Below, piece after piece: positions 1 to 5,793 of a DNA stretch of 6,497 bases. Source of the DNA: Planctomycetota bacterium (lineage in GTDB: Bacteria; Planctomycetota; Phycisphaerae; WQYP01). Every line of letters begins with the position of its first letter. Position 1 is the stretch's first letter. Below the pieces are notes generated by a model. The model made no database searches, was not told where the DNA came from, and was given only the letters and a program-made list of their open reading frames with translations. A program made the position numbers and the translations under genes. Location: assembly GCA_021798635.1 (NCBI GenBank), contig JAJZGH010000261.1, positions 1-6,497 on the forward strand, given 5' to 3'.

Positions 1-1178
1 CAAAAAGAAAACGCATTGTTGCCCAGCAGATTTTTATCACGCTCTTCCGAGCCAACCACCACCAGATTGACCTTATCCGTTGGCTCATCCTGCAGCTTAT
101 CAATGGGCCAGGGCCATAAAATATGCAGCCCCGGCTGTAATGGATGCGCTAAATCCGCCGCAGTTGTCACGCCCAGATGTTCAAGAATGCCCACCTCGCC
201 GGTCGGCACGACGTGCATGGTGCTCAACAACACGACAAACAGAAACCCCGCAATTACAATGCGGGGAATTAACCGCGAAAAAATGGCGACGACCGTCGTG
301 CCGCTGCTGGCCATGCCGATACTTTCGGAAACCAGTACCTTAATACCCACGATCCAGCCGCTGGAAAGCATGGGCACCAGCGGGAGTTGCTGCAAATCCA
401 CACCGGCCTGGTCCAATTCCACAATTCCGCCATGGCTGCGGATGGAATTTATTCCCAATTCAAAGGCCTGTAAAACCAGCACCGCACCGATAAATATCGC
501 TGCCGCCTGACTGGCATAATCCACCTTGGCCCACACCGCAATAACCGCCGCCAGCAGTACGACCGCACCAGGAATGCCCAGAATTACAATACCGTTCGAG
601 GCATCAACCAAGCCCTCGGTTTCCGGTCGCGGACGGGAAAAGGGAATCAGCAGGATATAAATCAGTAACGCCGTCCCCGCCGCCACCACCGCACCGGGAT
701 CCAGCGGAACCGGAGAAATGACAATGGGATGGCCCGGAGAAACAGAAGCGAAATCATGATAAACCAAAAGCCCGATCAGCCCGGCGAGCACCAGAAATCC
801 CAGGGAACATAAACCCACAATCACGCGCTGAAAACCGGTATCCAGCGTGGTGATATCTTCGGGGGCCACCGGAGCCGGTGCCGCCACCGCCGAGCTGGCG
901 GTTTCATCGGAATAGCTCATGTGAAACGCGCCCATCGGGGCCAGGGGCGTAAATTTCACGTTAGCTTCCGCTTCCGCCTCATCCACCAGAGCCGCCTGCT
1001 GGCGTGCCAATCGCAGGCCCCACCAGGCCAGAAACGCCAAAACCGTCTGCCCCAGAGCCGCGAACATCGCCGCCCAGAAACAGACCGCCCCGTACTTGAA
1101 GGTGGCAATGGCCAGAGCCGCTGTGACCAGCAGCAATCCCATCAAAACCCAAAATGCTACCGTGATAGATCGCTTCAC
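1..1178 (-). CDS. HflK-like SPFH-domain protein with a polytopic N-terminal half (partial, C-terminus outside window)
   Basis: The visible part is 392 codons, and the rest lies beyond the left edge. Hydrophobic segments are seen at about residues 5-27, 31-56, 118-140, 162-180, 195-216, 223-242 and 305-324, with hydrophilic stretches at 57-115 and 245-300. Directly after the last span comes VPTGEVGILEHLG (324-336), then LQPGLHILWPWPIDKL (347-362). This is the entry of an SPFH (stomatin/prohibitin/HflK) domain, where HflK-type proteins carry a GxVxxRFG followed by GPGLHxxxPWP. Classical HflK has a single N-terminal span and partners HflC to regulate the FtsH protease, so the six extra spans are unusual. 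The GTG start is supported by AAGGAA eight bases upstream and by an in-frame TAA five codons upstream. It follows the ATPase gene by 102 bases and is probably co-transcribed with it; an hflC-like partner may follow outside. The SPFH assignment is firm. The proteolytic or scaffold role is inferred. Confidence 0.82.
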   Translation of the reverse strand, partial: MKRSITVAFWVLMGLLLVTAALAIATFKYGAVCFWAAMFAALGQTVLAFLAWWGLRLARQQAALVDEAEAEANVKFTPLAPMGAFHMSYSDETASSAVAAPAPVAPEDITTLDTGFQRVIVGLCSLGFLVLAGLIGLLVYHDFASVSPGHPIVISPVPLDPGAVVAAGTALLIYILLIPFSRPRPETEGLVDASNGIVILGIPGAVVLLAAVIAVWAKVDYASQAAAIFIGAVLVLQAFELGINSIRSHGGIVELDQAGVDLQQLPLVPMLSSGWIVGIKVLVSESIGMASSGTTVVAIFSRLIPRIVIAGFLFVVLLSTMHVVPTGEVGILEHLGVTTAADLAHPLQPGLHILWPWPIDKLQDEPTDKVNLVVVGSEERDKNLLGNNAFSF

Positions 1179-1193
1179 GCCTGAATTTCCTTA

Positions 1194-1280
1194 CAAGCCG
1201 CCGATACCCTTGTAGATTGCGGCGCTTTCCCGCAACCCGGTAACTTCCCGCAGAAAGTTCTTAATATGGTTAAAAGACGC
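1194..1280 (-). other. 29-codon open frame continuing in phase beyond the ATPase TGA
   Basis: After the ATPase TGA the same frame stays open for 29 codons to a TAA that lies only 12 bases before the downstream GTG start. The translation, which contains NHIKNFLREVTGLRESAA, has the composition of an ordinary amphipathic protein segment rather than of random intergenic DNA. There is no ATG or GTG inside it, so it cannot easily be its own gene. A 7-bp stem with a 4-base loop (1242-1259) begins 21 bases after the TGA. It may be a C-terminal tail lost by a recent stop mutation, a readthrough extension, a sequencing error, or chance. I see no proof of translation. Confidence 0.3.
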
Positions 1281-3386
1281 TCACGCCTGAGACAGCACGG
1301 GGGCACCGATACCCTCGGGCGCTGCTTTTCTGCGTACGCCAATGGGCAACGGCTTGCGGTTCACACCGACATCACCCGCCAACCGTACCGAATTCACCGC
1401 TATGACAACCACTGCCAGCATGTGAATCAGGGCCGCAACCACCGGGCCGAACAGGCCGAAGGCCGCCGCCACCAAAGCGAAGATTGCGAAAAATAAAGCA
1501 TATCCGATATTTTGATAAATCGCGACACGCGTCTGACGAGCCAGATAAATTAACAACGGAATACGCGTAAGATCATCCTTCAGCAGAATCGCATCCGCCG
1601 CTTCAATGGCCGCGTCCGTGCCCCGCAATCCCAATGCAATGCCCACCGTAGCCGCCGCCAGTGATGGCGCATCATTAATACCTTCACCTACCATGGCCAC
1701 GCCATGATCCCCGCGCTGGAGCTGCCGAATTAATGCTTCTTTTTGCGCCGGCAACAGTTCGGCGTAGATATCATCACACCCCACCGCGCGGCCCACCATT
1801 TGAGCCGTCTTCCGGCGATCACCGGTCATCATGACAATGCGCTTCACACCCAGATTCCGCAGATGCTTAATGGCACGTCGCGCTTCGGGGCGAATTTCAT
1901 CCGTCAGGCAAATTGACCCCATTAAGCGCCCTTCGTGCATCACATACACCGGCACCAGCGGTAATTCCGATTCCGCAGCCTCCACATTGCCCGCACCTGC
2001 CGCTAATTCCGGCGGCAGAATTTTAAGCGACCCCGCCCGCGTCATCCCCCCATCCACTTCCGCTTCCACGCCCAGGCCTTCCAGAATCTTTACATCCGCA
2101 GCTTCATGGAACGCCACCCCGCGATCCCGCACATAAGAACAGATGGTCTTCGCCAAGGGATGGCTGCTGCGATTTTCCACCGCCGCCGCCAGAGCCAGCA
2201 ATCGGCTTTCCTCTACGCCTTCCGCCGGACGCACGCTATGAACAATAAATTTGCCCGTGGTCAGCGTGCCGGTTTTATCAAATACCACCGTATCCAGATT
2301 TACCGACGCTTCCACAAACGGCCCGGCTTTAATTTGAATCCCGCTTCGACTGGCCCGCGCCAGCGCCACCACAATTGCCAGCGGCGATGCCAGCAGCATC
2401 GCGCACGGACATCCCACCACCCACATGGTGATCATCCGGCCCGGCTGCCCGGAAACCCAGAATGCCACCACCGACAATATCAATACCAGCGGCGTATAAA
2501 AGGAGAAAAATCGATCAGCGGCACGAATTACCTGCGGCTGATATTGCTGCGCTCGGCGCACCAGAGCAATCGTCTGCCCCAACGCCGAATGCTCGCCCAC
2601 GCGTGTAACCTGGGCCTGTACCGACCCCGTCAGATTAATGGTACCCGCTAAAACCGTGCCCCCTGCTGTCTTATCAACCGGAATGGATTCCCCGGTTACC
2701 ATGGATTCATCCACGCTGGTAGAACCCGTGACCACTGTGCCGTCGCCAGCGATGCGTTCGCCTGGTTCAATAACCAGCATATCGCCTTCCCGCAGCGCTT
2801 CAGCGGGAATAATTTCATCTTTTTCGCCCCGACGCACACGGGCGTGTACCGGTGCCAGATTCTGTAAAGCCAGCACCGCGTTGCGGGCGCTTTCCGTAGC
2901 CACCTGTTCAATTAATGCCCCAACCTGCAGCAACAACGCCACCAGGCCGGCCTCAATAAGCCATCCCAGGGCAATGGCCCCGATAATGCTTAGGGCCACA
3001 AGTTCATTGACATTGGTTCTACCGCGGGATAATCCCTTGGCCGCCTGCCAGAATATTGGCCCGCCGGAAATCAGCGCCGCCAACAGCCCCAACGCACGGG
3101 CGATCGGAACTTCCGTGGGAAACTGATAAAAAATACCGGCCAAAATTAACAACGCTACAGTTGTCGGCACGAGAACCGAAAGCTGAAGCTGTAAACTTAC
3201 ACCGGAATGGCTATGCCCCACCGCTTGGCCCTGCGGCCCCGCCTCATGGTCGTGCCCGCAGGCACAGGCAATGCCATCAGATGCATGAGAATGTTCCGAA
3301 TGCGAATGATTATGCTCCGGCAAGGGAATGGCTACTTCACCAATCCGGACCGAAGTACCGCTTGGAGATGGGGTTGTCTGGCTCAC
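1281..3386 (-). CDS. P1B-type heavy-metal translocating ATPase with His-rich N-terminus
   Basis: This is a 701-residue inner-membrane pump that uses ATP to move a transition or heavy metal ion, most likely outward. Motifs in order: a metal-binding region at 25-60 with nine histidines and a CACGHDH cluster (41-47) replacing the usual CxxC ferredoxin-like domain; four spans at about 69-160; the actuator loop TGES (231-234); the CPC ion-site motif in the sixth span (326-328); the phosphorylation site DKTGT with Asp370; the P1B signature His-Pro (409-410); MTGDRR (520-525); and GEGINDAP (567-574), where the usual first Asp is Glu568. The last two spans are at about 625-645 and 650-669. They lack the Lys and DTG signature of zinc/cadmium pumps and the YN/MxxSS of copper pumps; the last span has IHM (654-656) instead. 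Metal specificity is therefore open. The GTG start has GGTGA four bases upstream. The gene sits upstream of the SPFH gene, probably in one operon. Confidence 0.96.
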   Translation of the reverse strand: MSQTTPSPSGTSVRIGEVAIPLPEHNHSHSEHSHASDGIACACGHDHEAGPQGQAVGHSHSGVSLQLQLSVLVPTTVALLILAGIFYQFPTEVPIARALGLLAALISGGPIFWQAAKGLSRGRTNVNELVALSIIGAIALGWLIEAGLVALLLQVGALIEQVATESARNAVLALQNLAPVHARVRRGEKDEIIPAEALREGDMLVIEPGERIAGDGTVVTGSTSVDESMVTGESIPVDKTAGGTVLAGTINLTGSVQAQVTRVGEHSALGQTIALVRRAQQYQPQVIRAADRFFSFYTPLVLILSVVAFWVSGQPGRMITMWVVGCPCAMLLASPLAIVVALARASRSGIQIKAGPFVEASVNLDTVVFDKTGTLTTGKFIVHSVRPAEGVEESRLLALAAAVENRSSHPLAKTICSYVRDRGVAFHEAADVKILEGLGVEAEVDGGMTRAGSLKILPPELAAGAGNVEAAESELPLVPVYVMHEGRLMGSICLTDEIRPEARRAIKHLRNLGVKRIVMMTGDRRKTAQMVGRAVGCDDIYAELLPAQKEALIRQLQRGDHGVAMVGEGINDAPSLAAATVGIALGLRGTDAAIEAADAILLKDDLTRIPLLIYLARQTRVAIYQNIGYALFFAIFALVAAAFGLFGPVVAALIHMLAVVVIAVNSVRLAGDVGVNRKPLPIGVRRKAAPEGIGAPVLSQA

Positions 3387-3419
3387 AAATTCACCAAAAA
3401 ATACATAAACATAAAAATC

Positions 3420-3542
3420 TTATTCACGTACCGCCTGCATATCCGCCGCAGCATTAAAAATGCGGTACATTACCGCTCCAACCGCCTGCTCTTTATATAT
3501 CTCTCGCACACCGGCTTGGCCCAGCGGCCTTCTATCTTGCAC
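3420..3542 (-). CDS. Possible 40-residue small ORF or leader peptide before the ATPase
   Basis: A GTG-initiated frame of 40 codons ends 33 bases before the ATPase start. Its second half (about residues 13-40, REIYKEQAVGAVMYRIF onward) reads like a helical protein segment with normal codon use. Against it: there is no clear ribosome binding site before the GTG. The same frame is also open upstream of a TAA directly before it, ending QQFMAESR, so the whole stretch could be a broken older gene. The terminator-like hairpin at 3456-3476 lies inside it, so if it is translated it could act as a leader peptide. I recognise no family. Confidence 0.3.
   Translation of the reverse strand: MQDRRPLGQAGVREIYKEQAVGAVMYRIFNAAADMQAVRE
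3428..3476 (-). promoter_or_regulatory. Leader with three mutually complementary segments upstream of the ATPase gene
   Basis: On the minus strand the order is GCGGTA (3476-3471), GTACCGC (3468-3462) and GCGGTAC (3434-3428). The middle segment can pair with either neighbour: six base pairs around an ATG loop with the first, or seven base pairs with the third. The longer pairing can include an inner CTGC/GCAG stem (3448-3451 with 3435-3438). A further short inverted repeat, GCATT-AAA-AATGC, lies at 3451-3463. Alternative pairing just before a metal-pump gene suggests transcript-level control. The complementarity is seen; function is inferred, and part of it may be chance. Confidence 0.35.
3456..3476 (-). 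terminator. Terminator-like hairpin between the kinase and the ATPase
   Basis: The minus strand reads GCGGTA-ATG-TACCGC followed by A and then five T residues (3460-3456). A perfect six-pair stem followed by a T run is the form of an intrinsic terminator, although the stem is short and the T run modest. It would end kinase transcripts about 155 bases after the kinase stop, or act as an attenuator of the ATPase operon. Confidence 0.4.
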
Positions 3543-3630
3543 ATATTATCGGCTTTCGGCCATGAACTGCTGAAGCACAATGCCAAAGCCATCATTAATA
3601 CGCAGAAGTTTACCATAAGGTTCAAATAAT

Positions 3631-4578
3631 TTACACCCGTGCCACAACCACCTGCTCCAGCAACCTGGAATATTTCCCTGAATCAAAAATTTCCAAATCC
3701 TCCGACACCGCTCGCGCTGTTGCCAACGCCACGCCTTCCCCCAGTGCCTGCGTGGAACCTTTCCCCTGCGATAGGCCATGCACAAAACCCGCCAGCAGAT
3801 GATCCCCGCACGCCACCGTTCGTACCACCGGTTCCGCCAGATGCACGCTTGCCGCAAAGCATTCGCCGTGCCGGATCAGCAAGGCACCCTGTTGCCCGCG
3901 GCTCACAATCAGATTTTCCACTGGGCAGGCCTGTTTTTGAGCCGCTGCAGTAATATCCGCCACGGTTTCCAGCTTGCCAACCCCCCACGCCTGAGACAAT
4001 TCCGCAACATTGGGTTTGGCAATCCATAAGGGTTTGCGTAACGCCATCGCCAACGCCTCCCCCGCCGTATCCACCGCCACCAAGCCCCCCAAACCCAGCG
4101 CTACATCCAGCAAATCACCAAACCGCCGCGCGGAAAGCCCGACTGGCAGGCTTCCGGAAAACAACACCCCGTCCCCCGGCTGCACCGTTTGCTTCAAGTC
4201 CTTTTCCATAGCCGCAATATCGGTTTCTTTCACCTCAAAGCCCGCGAGGCGTATATGCGTTTCCCCGTCACCATGCAAAACGGTTATATTCTGCCGCGTG
4301 GCCTGCGCTAAAAGCGCGAAATGACACGCCACCGCTCCAGGCCCAAGCTTGTGCAATTGCTCCTTAAAGAAAGACCAATCCCCCTCCCCCAAAAACCCGC
4401 ACGCCCGCACATCCTCCCCCAGCAACACCAGCGCCCGCGTAACATTGGCCGCCTTACCCGCCGCAATGCGCGCTACCAACCGCCCGGAATTCACCTCCCC
4501 CGGCAAAAACCCCCGGCACCGCACCACACAATCAATCGCCGGATTTAACCCAACCGTTATAACATTTCTTACCATCAT
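3631..4578 (-). CDS. PfkB-family sugar(-phosphate) kinase, FruK/LacC-like
   Basis: This is a ribokinase-fold cytoplasmic kinase of 315 residues, normal for 1-phosphofructokinase/tagatose-6-phosphate kinase relatives, which phosphorylate a phosphorylated sugar with ATP. Seen motifs: NPAID (12-16), typical of the FruK/LacC branch; AAGKAANV (39-46) where the family usually has AGGKGxNV; SGSLPVG (141-147); KPNVAE (188-193); SRGQQGALL (227-235); and VACGDHLLAGF (255-265), aligned with the usual GAGD(S/A) motif, with Asp259 as the likely catalytic base. The changed GGK and GAGDS positions mark it as a diverged member, so the exact substrate is uncertain. A TTG at 4587 is possible, but the ATG pair at 4578/4575 is preferred: TATAAT lies eight bases before the first ATG. 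The downstream ATPase gene is separated by 244 bases containing a terminator-like hairpin, so co-transcription is uncertain. Confidence 0.92.
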   Translation of the reverse strand: MMVRNVITVGLNPAIDCVVRCRGFLPGEVNSGRLVARIAAGKAANVTRALVLLGEDVRACGFLGEGDWSFFKEQLHKLGPGAVACHFALLAQATRQNITVLHGDGETHIRLAGFEVKETDIAAMEKDLKQTVQPGDGVLFSGSLPVGLSARRFGDLLDVALGLGGLVAVDTAGEALAMALRKPLWIAKPNVAELSQAWGVGKLETVADITAAAQKQACPVENLIVSRGQQGALLIRHGECFAASVHLAEPVVRTVACGDHLLAGFVHGLSQGKGSTQALGEGVALATARAVSEDLEIFDSGKYSRLLEQVVVARV

Positions 4579-4586
4579 CGCCCCCA

Positions 4587-4592
4587 ATTATA
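4587..4592 (-). promoter_or_regulatory. Candidate -10 box (TATAAT) for the PfkB kinase
   Basis: A perfect TATAAT on the minus strand ends eight bases before the first ATG of the kinase. No good -35 hexamer is seen 16-18 bases upstream, where the DNA is a GC-rich run. If used, the transcript would begin at or within one or two bases of the start codon. The G-run between the box and the ATG could alternatively act as a weak ribosome binding site on a longer transcript. Confidence 0.35.
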
Positions 4593-4613
4593 TCCCACCG
4601 CCGCCCCGCCGCC

Positions 4614-4648
4614 AGAATCCGGAACCTTGAATCTGGAATTTAGAATGC
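4614..4648. repeat. Five tandem degenerate 7-base repeats
   Basis: The plus strand reads AGAATCC, GGAACCT, TGAATCT, GGAATTT, AGAATGC with no gaps; the shared core is GAA followed by mostly pyrimidines. The block lies just upstream of the kinase -10 box. Related wording (CCGAAATTTGGAACTTCCG) recurs at 4702-4720. It may be a heptanucleotide slippage repeat, or binding sites. The periodicity is visible but the copies are imperfect. Confidence 0.5.
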
Positions 4649-4743
4649 GATAATTCACAAAAGGCAGCCGAGGAAACGGAGGGCCAACGATGATCACGGA
4701 TCCGAAATTTGGAACTTCCGATAATTTATTTTACTCATCGGTC

Positions 4744-4823
4744 ATTGCGCGAAGCGCCGGCATCCTCGGATTGCGGGCGCGGCTGGCCCCGAGCCGCGCC
4801 CGGCAAACGCCGGCCCGCGCAAT
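4744..4823. repeat. 80-base palindromic element (REP- or MITE-like)
   Basis: Three nested inverted pairs are seen. The outer pair is ATTGCGCG (4744-4751) with CGCGCAAT (4816-4823). The middle pair is GCCGGC (4756-4761) with GCCGGC (4809-4814). The inner pair is CGGGCGCGGCT (4774-4784) with AGCCGCGCCCG (4792-4802), an 11-pair stem around a 7-base loop. The element is much more GC-rich than the AT-rich DNA on both sides. As DNA or RNA it could fold into one long interrupted hairpin. It sits in the space before a small membrane-protein gene. Its form matches dispersed palindromic repeats or small non-autonomous mobile elements; copy number elsewhere is not visible here. Confidence 0.75.
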
Positions 4824-4853
4824 TTACTGGTGGGTACTCTTCCGTATTAACTA

Positions 4854-4859
4854 TATAAT
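4854..4859 (+). promoter_or_regulatory. Candidate -10 box (TATAAT) for the small membrane protein gene
   Basis: TATAAT lies 31 bases before the ATG at 4891, which would give a leader of roughly 25 bases carrying the GGGAGG site. No convincing -35 hexamer is found at 16-18 bases spacing, since the region upstream is the palindrome and its edge. The assignment rests on the -10 box and its placement only. Confidence 0.4.
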
Positions 4860-4880
4860 GCCAGGGTATCCAGCGCTTTT

Positions 4881-4886
4881 GGGAGG
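4881..4886 (+). promoter_or_regulatory. Ribosome binding site GGGAGG that fixes the start at 4891
   Basis: GGGAGG followed by TACC and then ATG is a strong Shine-Dalgarno arrangement, though the spacing is slightly short. It decides in favour of the 4891 start over an in-frame ATG at 4690, which would translate the palindromic element. Confidence 0.65.
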
Positions 4887-4890
4887 TACC

Positions 4891-5232
4891 ATGTTTAAGG
4901 TCGCTGTAGTCGCGGCGTGGTTGCTCTGGTTCGTCGGGTTGTTTTCTTGCTTGCTGGCTCTGGTGATAGCATCCTTGGCACCGACCCTCGGCCACGATAA
5001 CCAGTTGGCGTTCCGGCTTCCCTGGGGCGAAATGCGAACCTCCATTCAGGCCAGCGTGATAATTCTTGGCGGAATCGGCCTGCTGTTGCTGGGAATAAGC
5101 AGTACCCTCCTTGTGCATCGCCTACCCCAATCACCGCAAGGCAGCGGGCTTAAACACGCTGCGCTCAGGACGGCACCTGGCAGCATCCCCCCCGTGTCGC
5201 CTCCCCCACCATCCGAAAAAGACCCACCATGA
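4891..5232 (+). CDS. Small two-span membrane protein with Pro-rich tail, unknown function
   Basis: The 113-residue product has two hydrophobic spans, about residues 5-30 and 53-75, joined by a short polar loop that includes HDNQLAFRLPWGEMR (35-49). A 38-residue tail rich in Pro and Ser follows and contains PPVSPPPPSEKDPP at the very end. I recognise no family. With both spans present, the tail and the N-terminus should face the same side of the membrane. The start is chosen from the GGGAGG site and the TATAAT upstream. The same frame is open back to an ATG at 4690, which also has a good GGAGGG seven bases upstream, but the added 67 residues would be encoded by repeat DNA and look unnatural. 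The stop overlaps an ATG (5229) that opens only a six-codon frame. The gene stands alone, convergent to the toxin-antitoxin operon. Confidence 0.7.
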   Translation: MFKVAVVAAWLLWFVGLFSCLLALVIASLAPTLGHDNQLAFRLPWGEMRTSIQASVIILGGIGLLLLGISSTLLVHRLPQSPQGSGLKHAALRTAPGSIPPVSPPPPSEKDPP

Positions 5233-5536
5233 ACAAAACGGGGACGTAGCTAGCTTATCCGGCACAGTGCATCCATAGCATGTGCTTACCGCACGGCGGA
5301 GCCAAAAGACAAACCCCAAAAACCTGCCACGCCCGCAGAGGTCATTCCGACCTCGCGGATGTTGCAACAAAACCGCGACCTGCCAACCCACCGCGTCTGA
5401 AAGTTACCCGCGTCACAGGCAACAACGACACCCGATACCCCTGCCTCGGCACCGTTTATTTCGCCTGCAATCAGGGCATAGGTGACACATTCCCGCCGCC
5501 CAGACGCCTGAATTGAATAATGTATGGTTGCCATTA
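5233..5536. other. About 300 bases without a confident gene; coding-like broken frames
   Basis: No frame here has a convincing start plus ribosome site. On the plus strand, 5254-5400 is open between TAG and TGA and reads like a protein segment (for example PKDKPQKPATPAEVIPTS), but it lacks a start codon. An ATG at 5229 begins a six-codon ORF ending at 5249, and a single-base shift would extend it. On the minus strand an 82-codon ATG frame (5286-5534) is open but has no ribosome site. A perfect small inverted repeat, GAGGTC-ATTCC-GACCTC (5338-5354), lies in the middle. The best guess is a decayed gene or a dispersed repeat; nothing further is supported. Confidence 0.4.
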
Positions 5537-5558
5537 AGGCCAGCAGCTGGCCTGTTTT
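5537..5558. terminator. Hairpin between convergent genes, probable terminator
   Basis: AGGCCAGC-A-GCTGGCCT (5537-5553) is a perfect eight-base inverted repeat with GTTTTA directly after it on the plus strand. It lies three bases beyond the antitoxin stop and between convergent genes. The T-rich flank favours plus-strand termination. On the minus strand it is preceded by AAAAC and followed by TTAATGG, so termination there would be weaker. The effective loop is small once the innermost pairs open. Confidence 0.5.
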
Positions 5559-5793
5559 ACAGGCGATCCGCTTTATGTGGCCGGGCGGCTGATATTTTGC
5601 TCAGCACGCGACGAAATTTGTCCCTTTTGCCGCGTTTGGCACGATTTGCCAAGTATTGCGACGTTTCCAGCGCAGAGATTTTTTCCGCCAAGGCCAGGGT
5701 GACCAACTGATTGATTGAAGTCCCCTCCTGATTCGCCAATCGTCGGGCGGCGTCGTGCAGGCTCTGGGGTAGCCGTAAGCTTATTGCAGTCAT
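5557..5793 (-). CDS. Ribbon-helix-helix antitoxin paired with a PIN toxin
   Basis: The 78-residue protein has an N-terminal ribbon-helix-helix DNA-binding fold: the strand AISLRLP (3-9), helix 10-22, a turn at EGTSINQ (23-29), and the second helix about 26-40. A very basic C-terminal part (51-78, RAKRGKRDKFRR and so on) follows. This is the layout of RHH/Arc-type antitoxins, also named HicB-like in databases, in which two chains form the DNA-binding unit and the C-terminus binds and blocks the toxin. The ATG start overlaps the toxin stop as ATGA, with GGAGA six bases upstream inside the toxin gene, indicating translational coupling. The protein probably represses its own promoter at 6225-6253. 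Family type is clear. The C-terminal toxin-binding role is inferred from known systems. Confidence 0.9.
   Translation of the reverse strand: MTAISLRLPQSLHDAARRLANQEGTSINQLVTLALAEKISALETSQYLANRAKRGKRDKFRRVLSKISAARPHKADRL

Noticed and set aside
16..510. 164-codon plus-strand open frame
   Set aside because: It is antisense to the SPFH gene, which shows clear membrane spans and family motifs; the plus-strand product has no recognisable features.
1281..1283. Selenocysteine at the ATPase TGA
   Set aside because: The hairpin position is suggestive, but its loop and stem do not show a recognisable bacterial SECIS, and no selenoprotein family of this kind is known to me; mentioned only as one option.
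3470..3616. 48-codon minus-strand ORF with a signal-peptide-like start (MVNFCVLMMALALCFS)
   Set aside because: No ribosome binding site, and it overlaps the alternative 40-codon frame and the terminator hairpin; the hydrophobic start is probably chance.
4690..4890. In-frame upstream ATG at 4690 with a good GGAGGG site, giving a 180-residue version of the membrane protein
   Set aside because: The extra 67 residues would be encoded by the palindromic element and AT-rich spacer, and the candidate promoter (TATAAT at 4854) and GGGAGG site support the 4891 start.
5286..5534. 82-codon minus-strand ORF before the antitoxin terminator
   Set aside because: No ribosome site or family motif; it starts in the terminator hairpin flank. 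Kept only as part of the unassigned region.
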